Positions 1 through 6,028 of a stretch of 6,028 nt of DNA are shown in pieces. Each line of letters starts with the position of its first letter. The first letter of the stretch is position 1. Under the pieces are notes generated by a model that did not search any database, had not been told where the DNA came from, and saw nothing but the letters and a program-made list of their open reading frames with translations. The DNA is from Chitinophagaceae bacterium (GTDB lineage Bacteria; Bacteroidota; Bacteroidia; Chitinophagales; Chitinophagaceae), in NCBI GenBank assembly GCA_947378615.1, contig CANCKV010000225.1, positions 1-6,028 on the forward strand, read 5' to 3'. A program made the translations under genes and the position numbers.

Positions 1-3000
1 GCAACTTGATAGTTAGATTCAAAGTCGCAATACTATCACATCCCATCGCATTTGTCAAACCAATAACGTAGCTACCTGCCGAAGAATAGCTAACACCATT
101 AAATGTATAAGTATCCCCTTTGCAGATGCTTGCATTAGTAATACTAGTGGAACCTTGCTTGATTGACAGATTTAAAGTTGCAGCACTATCACAACCTACT
201 GAATTTATTAAATGAGCAACATAAGAACCTGTAGTTGTATAGCTAGAACCATTGAAATTATAACTTCCCCCTGTACATATACTTGCATTTGTAGTACTTG
301 TACTTAACGATTTAACTGTTAGAATGAGTGTGGCAGCACTATCAAAACCTGCACTATTTGAAAGATGTTCTACATAAGTGCCCCCTATTGAATATGCTTT
401 CCCGTTGAAAATGTATGAATCCCCGCTACAAATACTTGCATTTGTTGTACTAGACGTATTTTTAATGACAGTCAAAATAAGCATCGCAGTACTATCACAA
501 CCTACTGAATTTAATAAATGAACAATGTAAGTGCCTGCTGTAGAGTATGTAGTTCCATTGAAGGTGTAAGAATTCCCAAAATTGATACTTGCATTTGTAC
601 TACTTGTACTAGTTGACTTTACAACTAAATTAAGTGTCGCAGTACTGTCGCAACCCTTTGAATTTGTCAGATGTGCGATATAGGTTCCTGTCGTTGTGTA
701 AGATGTACCATTGAAGATATAATTACTACTAGAACAGATACTAATATTTGTAATGCTAGAACTTGCTTGATTAACAGTAAGATTCAGTGTTGCTGTACTA
801 TCACATCCGACACTATTTGTCAAATGTGCAGTCTGTATTCCTCCTGAATTAAATGACAAACCATTCCAGGTGTAGGGTAATTGACTTGAACAAATACTCA
901 GATTAGTGTTAGAAGTACTTGTTGCTTTTACTGTCAATACTAAAGTGGCAGCACTGTCGCATCCTACACTGTTGATTAAATGGGCTGTTTGTGTTCCGGC
1001 TGTAATGAATGTCAACCCATTCCATGTATAAGGTAATTGACTTGGACAAATACTGATATTAGTGTTTGAAGTACTTGTCGCTTTTACTGTCAATACTAAA
1101 GTGGCAGCACTGTCGCATCCTACACTGTTATTCAAATGTGCAGTTTGTGTTCCGGCTGTAATGAATGTCAAACCATTCCATGTATAAGGTAATTGACTTG
1201 GGCAAATACTGATATTAGTGCTTGAAGTACTTGTCGCTTTTACTGTCAATACTAAAGTGGCAGCACTGTCACATCCTACACTATTGGTTAAATGTGCAGT
1301 TTGTGTTCCAGCAGAAATGAATGTCAAACCATTCCAAGTATAGGGCAACTGACTTGAGCAAATACTAAGGTTCGTGCTTGAAGTACTTGTTGCTTTTACT
1401 GTCAAAACTAAAGTGGCGGCACTGTCACATCCTACACTATTGGTCAAATGAGCTGTTTGTGTTCCAGCAGAAATGAATGTCAAACCATTCCAAGTATAGG
1501 GCAACTGACTTGAGCAAATACCAAGGTTCGTGCTTGAAGTTGAAGATTGATTTATTTTTACAGTGATAGAACTTGTAACCGGATTATTCGAACAGCCCCC
1601 CGAAGTTCTTGTTAATTGACAGGTAACAATATCATCGGTTTTTAAAGTAGTTGAAGTGAAGATATCTGAGTTAGCCCCTGTAATATTCGAACCATTTACC
1701 ATCCATTGATAGGTAGGATTTGTACCTCCGTTTATAGGAGTAGCTGTAAATTTAACCGAAGCTCCAGAACAAAATGTATTATTTAAAGATGAGGATACAA
1801 TTGAAACTGAAGGAGGCATGTTAGCTATTACCGTTTCGGTGATAGCAGTAGAAGTTGCTGTAGCATTCGTTTTACAAGTATTATTTACAGACATTACACA
1901 TGCAATCTGATCCCCATTAGTAGGTAAATAAGAATAAGTGGAGTTTGTTGCCCCTGAAATATTAGTTCCACCCTTTGTCCATTGATAGGAAGGCGATACG
2001 GCACCAGTTTTTGGAGTAGCTGTAAAAGTCACATTCGCACTAGAACAAATTACTCCTGTAGGGTTGGAACTAATGTTAACCGAAGGGGAATAATTAGAAT
2101 CTATTGGTACTACATTACTTATTACCGAACACCCTCCTGTATTATAAACTTTGGCAGTATAGTTACCATAAGTGGTAGGAGTAAAAGTAGTATCAATAGA
2201 TTTTGTCCAGGCCTGAACCCTATTATTTCCTCTGTCCACTACATAAATACTACCATTTGGTGTTAGAAACAAGCTACTAGGGGTATAAAATTTATTACCT
2301 GCAGCAGTTCCAGAATTTATAATAGTATAGTTGTTACTCCCTTCAATGCCCCATTGAATTACATAATTATCTTTACCTGCAAATTGACCGAATTCCCAAT
2401 CGCAAATCTGATTGGAAGCAGTGATATACATGGTATTGGTATTTTCGTCAACCCATATAAAGGATGGAAAAACCGCTGATTTACCAGTACCAATTGTTGA
2501 CAAATTAGCAACAGTAACTCCTGATGTTGCTCCTTTTAACCATTTTTGAATGCGACTATTTGCAAAATCAGCTACATAAATATCTCCATTCGAATTTACA
2601 TAAACACCTGTAGGATAATATAAATCATTGGGGCTATTACCATAAACACCAACGCTCCCTGCAACTAATGTTCCAACTGAAGCATTTGGAGCCCATTTCA
2701 TTATTCGATCCCCAAAAGTTGGTATTGTAGGATTTAGGATTGGAATTCCAGCATTTGCATCAGCAATATAGACATTAGAATCTGCTGAAGCAAAAACACC
2801 AAAAGGAGACGTTATACTTGAAGTTGTACTACCACTACTTTGGTTGCCTGCCACTTGAACAGACGTTCTACTTCCTGAAACAAATTTTTGAATTTTATGA
2901 TGGTCAAAATCTGAAACATACAAGGACCCTGAAGCCGAAAGAAAAAGTCCAGTTGGATGATTAAAATAACCTTGAAGTTGAGGAATTCCTCCAGTTTGTC

Positions 3001-3400
3001 CTGTTACTCCAGAAAAAATATTACCTCGTACACCACCTTCCTTCCACTTTATAACCCTATTATTTTTGTAATCGCTCACATAAATAGAGTCATCTTTAGG
3101 ATCTACCACTACTCCCCAAGGCCAAGATAATTGATTCAATTGAGCTCCACTACCATTTCCTCCTGCCACCGTTTTTCCAACTGTATTATCAGTCTTTATA
3201 TTTGTTGTATTAATTAAATTTGTCCCATTGTACCATTCAATTTTACTTGCATATTTTGCTCCTGAAACTTTTAAAATGGGATTATTACTCAAACATTGAT
3301 TTGAAGATGCCAATGTAATAGTTGAAAGTCCATTACAAGTCTGAGCAGTTAATGAAGAGCACCAAAGTACAATACTTAAAAATAAAAATCTTAGTGTCAT
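1..3400 (-). CDS. Large secreted NHL-propeller / Ig-like / tandem-repeat surface protein, C-terminus outside window
   Basis: The frame is open from ATG 3400-3398 to the left edge (at least 1133 codons), with no stop in any codon read. The start is supported by a signal peptide: M1-T-L-R, a hydrophobic core at 5-14, and a likely cut after A19 in SLTA-QT. An in-frame stop lies upstream at 3452-3454. Residues 20-92 are a small beta-rich region (KIEWYNGTNLI). Residues 93-400 form six NHL-type blades, such as SIYVSDYKNNRVIKW, SLYVSDFDHHKIQKF, DIYVADFANSRIQKW and SIYVVDRGNNRVQAW; the fifth (about 310-360) is degenerate. Residues 400-432 are a short sandwich ending GGCSVISNVV. Residues 440-530 and 535-613 are Ig-like, with C452/W474 and C544/W566/C594/C603. 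Residues 617-1132 are ten repeats. Such proteins in Bacteroidota usually end in a type IX secretion sorting domain; that end is not visible. Adhesion or binding is plausible, but the ligand is unknown. An isolated terminator upstream suggests it is transcribed alone. Confidence 0.93.
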   Translation of the reverse strand, partial: MTLRFLFLSIVLWCSSLTAQTCNGLSTITLASSNQCLSNNPILKVSGAKYASKIEWYNGTNLINTTNIKTDNTVGKTVAGGNGSGAQLNQLSWPWGVVVDPKDDSIYVSDYKNNRVIKWKEGGVRGNIFSGVTGQTGGIPQLQGYFNHPTGLFLSASGSLYVSDFDHHKIQKFVSGSRTSVQVAGNQSSGSTTSSITSPFGVFASADSNVYIADANAGIPILNPTIPTFGDRIMKWAPNASVGTLVAGSVGVYGNSPNDLYYPTGVYVNSNGDIYVADFANSRIQKWLKGATSGVTVANLSTIGTGKSAVFPSFIWVDENTNTMYITASNQICDWEFGQFAGKDNYVIQWGIEGSNNYTIINSGTAAGNKFYTPSSLFLTPNGSIYVVDRGNNRVQAWTKSIDTTFTPTTYGNYTAKVYNTGGCSVISNVVPIDSNYSPSVNISSNPTGVICSSANVTFTATPKTGAVSPSYQWTKGGTNISGATNSTYSYLPTNGDQIACVMSVNNTCKTNATATSTAITETVIANMPPSVSIVSSSLNNTFCSGASVKFTATPINGGTNPTYQWMVNGSNITGANSDIFTSTTLKTDDIVTCQLTRTSGGCSNNPVTSSITVKINQSSTSSTNLGICSSQLPYTWNGLTFISAGTQTAHLTNSVGCDSAATLVLTVKATSTSSTNLSICSSQLPYTWNGLTFISAGTQTAHLTNSVGCDSAATLVLTVKATSTSSTNISICPSQLPYTWNGLTFITAGTQTAHLNNSVGCDSAATLVLTVKATSTSNTNISICPSQLPYTWNGLTFITAGTQTAHLINSVGCDSAATLVLTVKATSTSNTNLSICSSQLPYTWNGLSFNSGGIQTAHLTNSVGCDSTATLNLTVNQASSSITNISICSSSNYIFNGTSYTTTGTYIAHLTNSKGCDSTATLNLVVKSTSTSSTNASINFGNSYTFNGTTYSTAGTYIVHLLNSVGCDSTAMLILTVIKNTSSTTNASICSGDSYIFNGKAYSIGGTYVEHLSNSAGFDSAATLILTVKSLSTSTTNASICTGGSYNFNGSSYTTTGSYVAHLINSVGCDSAATLNLSIKQGSTSITNASICKGDTYTFNGVSYSSAGSYVIGLTNAMGCDSIATLNLTIKL
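5..1552 (-). repeat. Ten tandem 50-53-residue repeats in two subclasses
   Basis: In protein order the units are R1 1394-1552, R2 1238-1393, R3 1082-1237, R4 926-1081, R5 773-925, R6 617-772, R7 461-616, R8 311-460, R9 158-310 and R10 5-157. A further unit may begin at the left edge. The shared pattern is S-T-N-x-S-I-C, then Y-x-(W/F)-N-G, a GT(Q/Y)-x-A-H-L-x-N-S segment, G-C-D-S, and ATL-x-L-x-V-K. R1-R5 carry PYTWNG and sit on a 156-base period. R6-R10 carry Y-x-FNG and sit mostly on a 153-base period. By eye, R1 and R2 differ at only about 6 bases, and R3 and R4 at about 8 of 156, so they are recent duplicates. Most units hold two cysteines; R7 lacks the first and R8 the second. The array probably forms an extended extracellular stalk of beta-rich modules. 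Confidence 0.95.
1562..2083 (-). other. Two Ig-like domains between propeller and repeat stalk
   Basis: Residues 440-530 and 535-613 are two copies of an Ig-like fold common in Bacteroidota exported proteins. Each has an early cysteine (C452 in GVICSSANVTF; C544 in TFCSGASVKF), then F-T-A-T-P, then a Y-Q-W core (W474, W566), a G-A-(T/N)-S turn and a late cysteine (C594 in IVTCQL, plus C603 in GGCSNN). They probably act as spacers presenting the propeller. The join to the repeat array is at residue 617. Confidence 0.75.
2207..3124 (-). other. NHL beta-propeller domain, six blades
   Basis: Residues 93-398 contain a recurring unit of P-x-G-(V/L)-x-(V/L), a turn with D/N/S-G, (I/L/V)-Y-(V/I)-(S/A/V)-D, x-x-N-x-(R/K)-(I/V)-x-(K/A)-W. 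Clear blades centre on Y107, Y161, Y211, Y275 and the copy ending at W398; a weaker one lies around residues 310-360, with MYITASNQICDW. Between blades the chain has glycine-rich V-A-G-N/S connectors, as is usual for NHL repeats. NHL propellers generally bind proteins, RNA or glycans. In an exported protein, a binding or adhesion surface is the likely use, but no catalytic residues can be assigned. Confidence 0.85.
3344..3400 (-). other. Sec signal peptide of the NHL-repeat protein
   Basis: The first 19 codons read M-T-L-R followed by FLFLSIVLWC and SSLTA. This gives a short basic n-region with a single Arg, a hydrophobic core and a small-residue cleavage motif before Q20. The mature protein would start QTCNG. 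A lipoprotein reading is less likely, because C14 is inside the core and is not preceded by a lipobox of the usual L-(A/S)-(G/A)-C form. Confidence 0.85.
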
Positions 3401-3439
3401 AATTGTTGTTAGAAATAATTGAACCCTATTTCGAATGTA

Positions 3440-3467
3440 AAAATATAGGATTCATATTACTTCACAA
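3440..3467 (-). promoter_or_regulatory. Candidate Bacteroidota-type promoter for the NHL-repeat gene
   Basis: On the minus strand, TTG (3467-3465) is followed by a 17-base spacer and TATATTTT (3447-3440). This fits the Bacteroidota housekeeping pattern TTG-N17-23-TAnnTTTG except for the last base. It would place transcription start about 30 bases upstream of ATG 3400. No Shine-Dalgarno sequence precedes the ATG; the leader ends AACAACAATT, which is usual for this phylum. The call is a pattern match in AT-rich DNA and may be chance. Confidence 0.35.
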
Positions 3468-3510
3468 TTGCTGTTTCTATTTCTTTGTATTTTTAAAATC
3501 GTAAAATATC

Positions 3511-3528
3511 ATCAAATGATTATTTGAT
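3511..3528. repeat. Perfect 7-bp dyad upstream of the NHL-repeat gene
   Basis: ATCAAAT (3511-3517) and ATTTGAT (3522-3528) are exact inverted copies separated by GATT. The dyad lies about 44 bases upstream of the candidate -33 element of the NHL-repeat gene and 30 bases past the terminator of the preceding gene. It could be an operator for a dimeric regulator. In sequence this AT-rich, such a dyad also arises by chance. Confidence 0.25.
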
Positions 3529-3557
3529 TTTGTTTTCTAGCCATTAAGTGATTACAC

Positions 3558-3588
3558 AAAAAAGGGAGCTGTCCAAAACAACTCCCTT
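3558..3588 (-). terminator. Rho-independent terminator after the acyltransferase gene
   Basis: The arms are AAGGGAGCTGT (3562-3572) and ACAACTCCCTT (3578-3588). They pair over 11 positions with one C/A mismatch around a 5-base loop (CCAAA). On the minus strand the hairpin is followed by six T's (A run at 3558-3563). It sits 31 bases past the acyltransferase stop codon (3619-3621). There is no T run on the plus side, so it works in the minus direction. It separates transcription of the acyltransferase from that of the NHL-repeat gene. Confidence 0.85.
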
Positions 3589-3618
3589 GAAATTAACCTA
3601 ATATGTAGATCCCCGTTT

Positions 3619-4968
3619 CTAGCCACTCGACAAATATCGTAGTCTTGTATTATTTCCAATATCAGCAAATTGATGGATACTAACATTTCTTATCTTAACA
3701 ATTTGTAGGTACATGCCTGTTATCAAATTAAGAATAAAATGTTTTGCTGTCTCTAAACTATGATTCAATTCAACCTTTACCTCTAGTAAATGGATTGTTA
3801 TAGATGGAATCATATTTGTAAAATTGAATGTAGGTATCCAACTTCTACTTGAAGGCATTGCTACAGATTCACCTCTACCACCTGAGAGAACAAAATACAT
3901 GAATGGAGAAAGTCCATAAATAACCTTATCAATTGTTAATAAGAAAGGTAATAATGAAATGGGCAAGAAAATATAAGTAAGAAGATGAGAATAGTGTAAG
4001 CTATACACATTTTTCATGGTAAGATAAACTACTATATAATTGATAAGTGGTGCATGAAAAGCATAAACAAAGAAAGAACAGTTGCAAATTTTGCCATACC
4101 ATCTTTGTTCCAAAATGAAGGCAACAACACCGTCGAAACAAAACCAAATGGCATAAACACCAAATATTTCGTTGGCTTTAAATAACAGTATTAAAAGGTA
4201 TTTAACATTCAAGAAAGTGAAGTCATGGTAAAATGCCAACCAAGTACGTAATAGTGAAATACTTAAAAATAAAGCAAGTGCAAATTGTGGTCTGAAATAT
4301 GGAATTGGTTTAGATAAATCCTTTTCATACATCTTTAAATAGAAGCCAAAAATATAAAAGATAAATGCCCTATCTCTTGTTTCACCATCCAAAATATTTG
4401 TAAACATCCAAATAACGAACATTATTAATAATGCTTGAACTGGCATTTTAGAAAGAACAAACTTAATTATGGGAGATAAAATAGCCATTAAAAAGATGGT
4501 CTTTAAATACCATAATTGATAGGTAACAGGAGCAACAAAAATGTAATGGAAATAATCCCTAGCAGAAAAATCAATCAAACTTTTTCCCAACATTCCAGTA
4601 TGAAGAATATTTGGATTGCCAAAGACAGCTATATCGAATATAAAAGTTATGACCAATCCTAAAGCACTAATAAATACATACGGTAATAAAAGTGTCCTTA
4701 CTTTTCTAATAAGTAATTCTTGATAAGAAAGTATTCTAGAATTAGCCATCAAATATCCTGAAATAGCCATTAATAAGGCAATTCTAAATCTGAATATTGA
4801 ATTTGAGAAGAGTAATTCAAGAAAGTTGCCTATTGAAAAAGGAGCATTCAAAGTAGTTGAAGGTGTGAGGTTACAAGGAGCATAATTGTAATTATGAATG
4901 AATAATAATCCAACCATACATATAATTTGATAAAATTTAATCTTCGATTTTAGAAATGTGCTTAACAT
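3619..4968 (-). CDS. Integral-membrane acyltransferase, acyltransferase-3 family, with extended C-terminus
   Basis: The product has 449 residues. Residues 8-360 are a hydrophobic multi-pass domain with about ten membrane segments (roughly 12-28, 62-78, 93-115, 150-172, 178-192, 200-213, 228-245, 268-287, 296-316 and 328-347). Family marks include KFYQIICMVGLLFIHNY with H25, in the place of the conserved N-terminal histidine. Others are FRIALLMAISGYLMA (62-75), RKVRTLLLPY (88-97), QLWYLK (151-156) and a late FFVYAFHAPL (299-308). Members transfer acetyl or other acyl groups to sugars of O-antigen, exopolysaccharide or peptidoglycan at the inner membrane; the substrate here cannot be told. From memory, relatives often end soon after an LSGGR-like motif, here at 361-365. 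About 84 more residues follow in frame (366-449, ending LRYLSSG) that I do not recognise. The start ATG has a purine-rich AAAAAGAG run upstream but no true Shine-Dalgarno. No glycan-synthesis genes adjoin it. Confidence 0.88.
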   Translation of the reverse strand: MLSTFLKSKIKFYQIICMVGLLFIHNYNYAPCNLTPSTTLNAPFSIGNFLELLFSNSIFRFRIALLMAISGYLMANSRILSYQELLIRKVRTLLLPYVFISALGLVITFIFDIAVFGNPNILHTGMLGKSLIDFSARDYFHYIFVAPVTYQLWYLKTIFLMAILSPIIKFVLSKMPVQALLIMFVIWMFTNILDGETRDRAFIFYIFGFYLKMYEKDLSKPIPYFRPQFALALFLSISLLRTWLAFYHDFTFLNVKYLLILLFKANEIFGVYAIWFCFDGVVAFILEQRWYGKICNCSFFVYAFHAPLINYIVVYLTMKNVYSLHYSHLLTYIFLPISLLPFLLTIDKVIYGLSPFMYFVLSGGRGESVAMPSSRSWIPTFNFTNMIPSITIHLLEVKVELNHSLETAKHFILNLITGMYLQIVKIRNVSIHQFADIGNNTRLRYLSSG

Positions 4969-5389
4969 GATAACTCTTTTTAAACTTGTGAAATATGACC
5001 CTTAATTCTTAGTACAAAGGAACTCCACAATGCTTTTTTGATGTGTAACGTAATGAGTAAAGGAGGGAGATAATGTGTATGATTGGATATGATGAAAAGA
5101 CACAAGTAGGCAATAGTCAGAGCTAACAAATAGAGTAATACAAACTACTACACACCCATTATTATTGATGATGACTCAATCGTTTGTAAAAACCAAAGGG
5201 CTATTTATTTAAAAGACTGCATATTAGAAACCAAGTAAGGATAAAATAACCGTCTCTCTTTTGGGTGAAATTCAAATCCGACATAGGTCTTTCACAAGCT
5301 CAGTGTTCAAATAAATTAAGTATCAATTTTTTTCTTCTCGAATTAATTTATGTTTGCATTCTTTACCCCGATTGTAAATAATTGTATTC
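4969..5389. other. Divergent intergenic region, no convincing gene
   Basis: These 421 bases separate the start of the minus-strand acyltransferase from the start of the plus-strand helicase-like gene. I see no substantial coding frame, tRNA, strong hairpin or long repeat. Contents worth noting are an AGGAGG at 5061-5066, correctly spaced before a 17-codon ATG frame (5073-5126), and a TATGTTTG promoter element at 5349-5356. For the acyltransferase I found no good TAnnTTTG match on the minus strand; the nearest is TTCCTTTG around 5016-5023, with one mismatch and no clear -33 partner. Confidence 0.6.
5349..5356 (+). promoter_or_regulatory. Candidate -7 element for the helicase-like gene
   Basis: TATGTTTG matches the Bacteroidota -7 consensus TAnnTTTG exactly and ends 33 bases before ATG 5390. 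That gives a short leader similar to that proposed for the NHL-repeat gene. No clear TTG lies 17-23 bases upstream; the region is a T-rich run (5327-5336). The assignment therefore rests on the -7 element alone. Confidence 0.4.
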
Positions 5390-6028
5390 ATGAGTGAGAA
5401 ATATATTCCGAAGTCTGTCATTATTTTCTTCCCACAAAACCTTCAGCGGTATCATAGCATCTTCAATATTCGTATTATCAAAAAAGAAAAAGAAAAGACC
5501 AAATTTGATGATCATACTCTAGATAGGAAGTCACTTAAAAAGTATTTTGGTAATCTACCTGAGTCATTTTTTGATAGCATACTATTTTTCTCCAACGAAG
5601 AATTAGCTGAATGGGAGATGGAGACATCTCAGAATATTTTTTTACTGAAAAAAAATGCTACTGACGAAATATTTAAAAATGCGTTACTAAGGGGATTGCA
5701 TCAAATGTTCGAAACTTTACTCCCATACGCTTCACTCGTAAAATGGTACAGTCAGATTAATATATTTACTAAAAATACGCATACTTCCCCCTGTACTTTT
5801 AGTAGTTTTCGACCACAATTTCAATTTGAAGTATTAAACTCGCACAACAGACTGTCAATCGCTCCTGTTGTGGTGTTGAATGGTAGTACTTATCCTTTTG
5901 ACATCTTCACACAATACGATTTTTGGTTGTACCATAATAATGAGTATTTCTTGATGAAATTCAAAGATTATCAAACAATTCTTTGGATACAGTCGGGTTC
6001 TGTAGGGCAACATGCTACTAATCCAACT
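5390..6028 (+). CDS. N-terminal part of a probable SNF2-type DEAD/DEAH-box helicase, cut by window edge
   Basis: The frame stays open for 213 codons from ATG 5390 to the right edge. An in-frame TAA at 5375-5377 makes this the first possible ATG. No helicase motifs I-VI are reached, so the call rests on the N-terminal region. Residues 139-200 contain FRPQFQFEV (140-148), PVVVLNGSTYPF (159-170), NNEYFLMKFKDYQ (183-195) and ILWI (197-200). From memory these resemble the pre-helicase region of Bacteroidota SNF2-family proteins, where a similar 'NEYFLL..KDYQTLEWL' segment occurs. Residues 28-51 are strongly basic and the whole is soluble, with no signal peptide or membrane segment. The likely role is an ATP-driven DNA or nucleoprotein remodeller in the cytoplasm. 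If the family call is wrong, the gene is an unassigned cytoplasmic protein. No Shine-Dalgarno sequence precedes the ATG. Confidence 0.5.
   Translation, partial: MSEKYIPKSVIIFFPQNLQRYHSIFNIRIIKKEKEKTKFDDHTLDRKSLKKYFGNLPESFFDSILFFSNEELAEWEMETSQNIFLLKKNATDEIFKNALLRGLHQMFETLLPYASLVKWYSQINIFTKNTHTSPCTFSSFRPQFQFEVLNSHNRLSIAPVVVLNGSTYPFDIFTQYDFWLYHNNEYFLMKFKDYQTILWIQSGSVGQHATNPT

Noticed and set aside
5..1552. CRISPR-like regular spacing
   Set aside because: The 153-156-base period is coding and each unit translates in one frame into a conserved protein repeat. There are no short repeat/spacer units.
1982..2266. Plus-strand open frame of 94 codons
   Set aside because: It lies wholly inside the minus-strand NHL-repeat gene, opposite the segment joining the propeller to the first Ig-like domain. 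Its composition (many R, N, T, I, Y) is that of an antisense shadow, and no start signal precedes it.
3562..3588. Hairpin with TGTCCAAAA as a possible insertion-sequence end
   Set aside because: The motif recalls ends of some insertion sequences, but there is no transposase, no second copy in the window and no target duplication. The hairpin plus T run after a stop codon is fully explained as a terminator.
5270..5285. TTCAAATCC resembling a tRNA T-loop
   Set aside because: The flanking five bases on each side do not pair into a T-stem, and no acceptor, D or anticodon arm can be drawn around it.

Overview
The window looks like an AT-rich stretch of a Bacteroidota (Flavobacteriia or Chitinophagia-type) chromosome. 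The case rests on three things. First, a secreted giant protein carries an NHL propeller, Ig-like domains and about 51-residue 'PYTWNG...GCDS.ATL.LTVK' repeats, a style typical of surface proteins exported by Bacteroidota type IX secretion. Second, the start codons lack Shine-Dalgarno sequences, and two have Bacteroidota-style TAnnTTTG promoter elements upstream. Third, the partial gene at the right edge resembles the N-terminal part of Bacteroidota SNF2-type helicases. The assignment is an inference, because no rRNA or taxonomic marker gene is present.

Layout. Positions 1-3400 (minus strand) are one uninterrupted open frame of at least 1133 codons that runs off the left edge. It encodes a signal peptide, a six-bladed NHL-type propeller, Ig/PKD-like domains and ten tandem repeats (5-1552). 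Positions 3401-3618 hold its probable promoter, a small perfect dyad and the terminator of the next gene. Positions 3619-4968 (minus strand) encode an integral-membrane acyltransferase of the acyltransferase-3 family with an unusual tail of about 85 residues. Positions 4969-5389 are a non-coding divergent intergenic region. From 5390 to the right edge (plus strand) lies the 5' part of a probable SNF2/DEAD-box-like helicase.

The acyltransferase and the giant protein point the same way but are separated by a strong rho-independent terminator (hairpin 3562-3588), so they are probably separate transcripts. The acyltransferase would modify a sugar or envelope glycan at the inner membrane. The giant protein would be exported to the surface or medium. 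The helicase would act on cytoplasmic nucleic acid. Nothing ties the three into one pathway.

No mobile element, tRNA, rRNA or CRISPR array was found, and I see no clear candidate for a new multi-gene system. The most interesting signals are the two-class repeat array with complementary cysteine losses in adjacent repeats, and the extended acyltransferase C-terminus.
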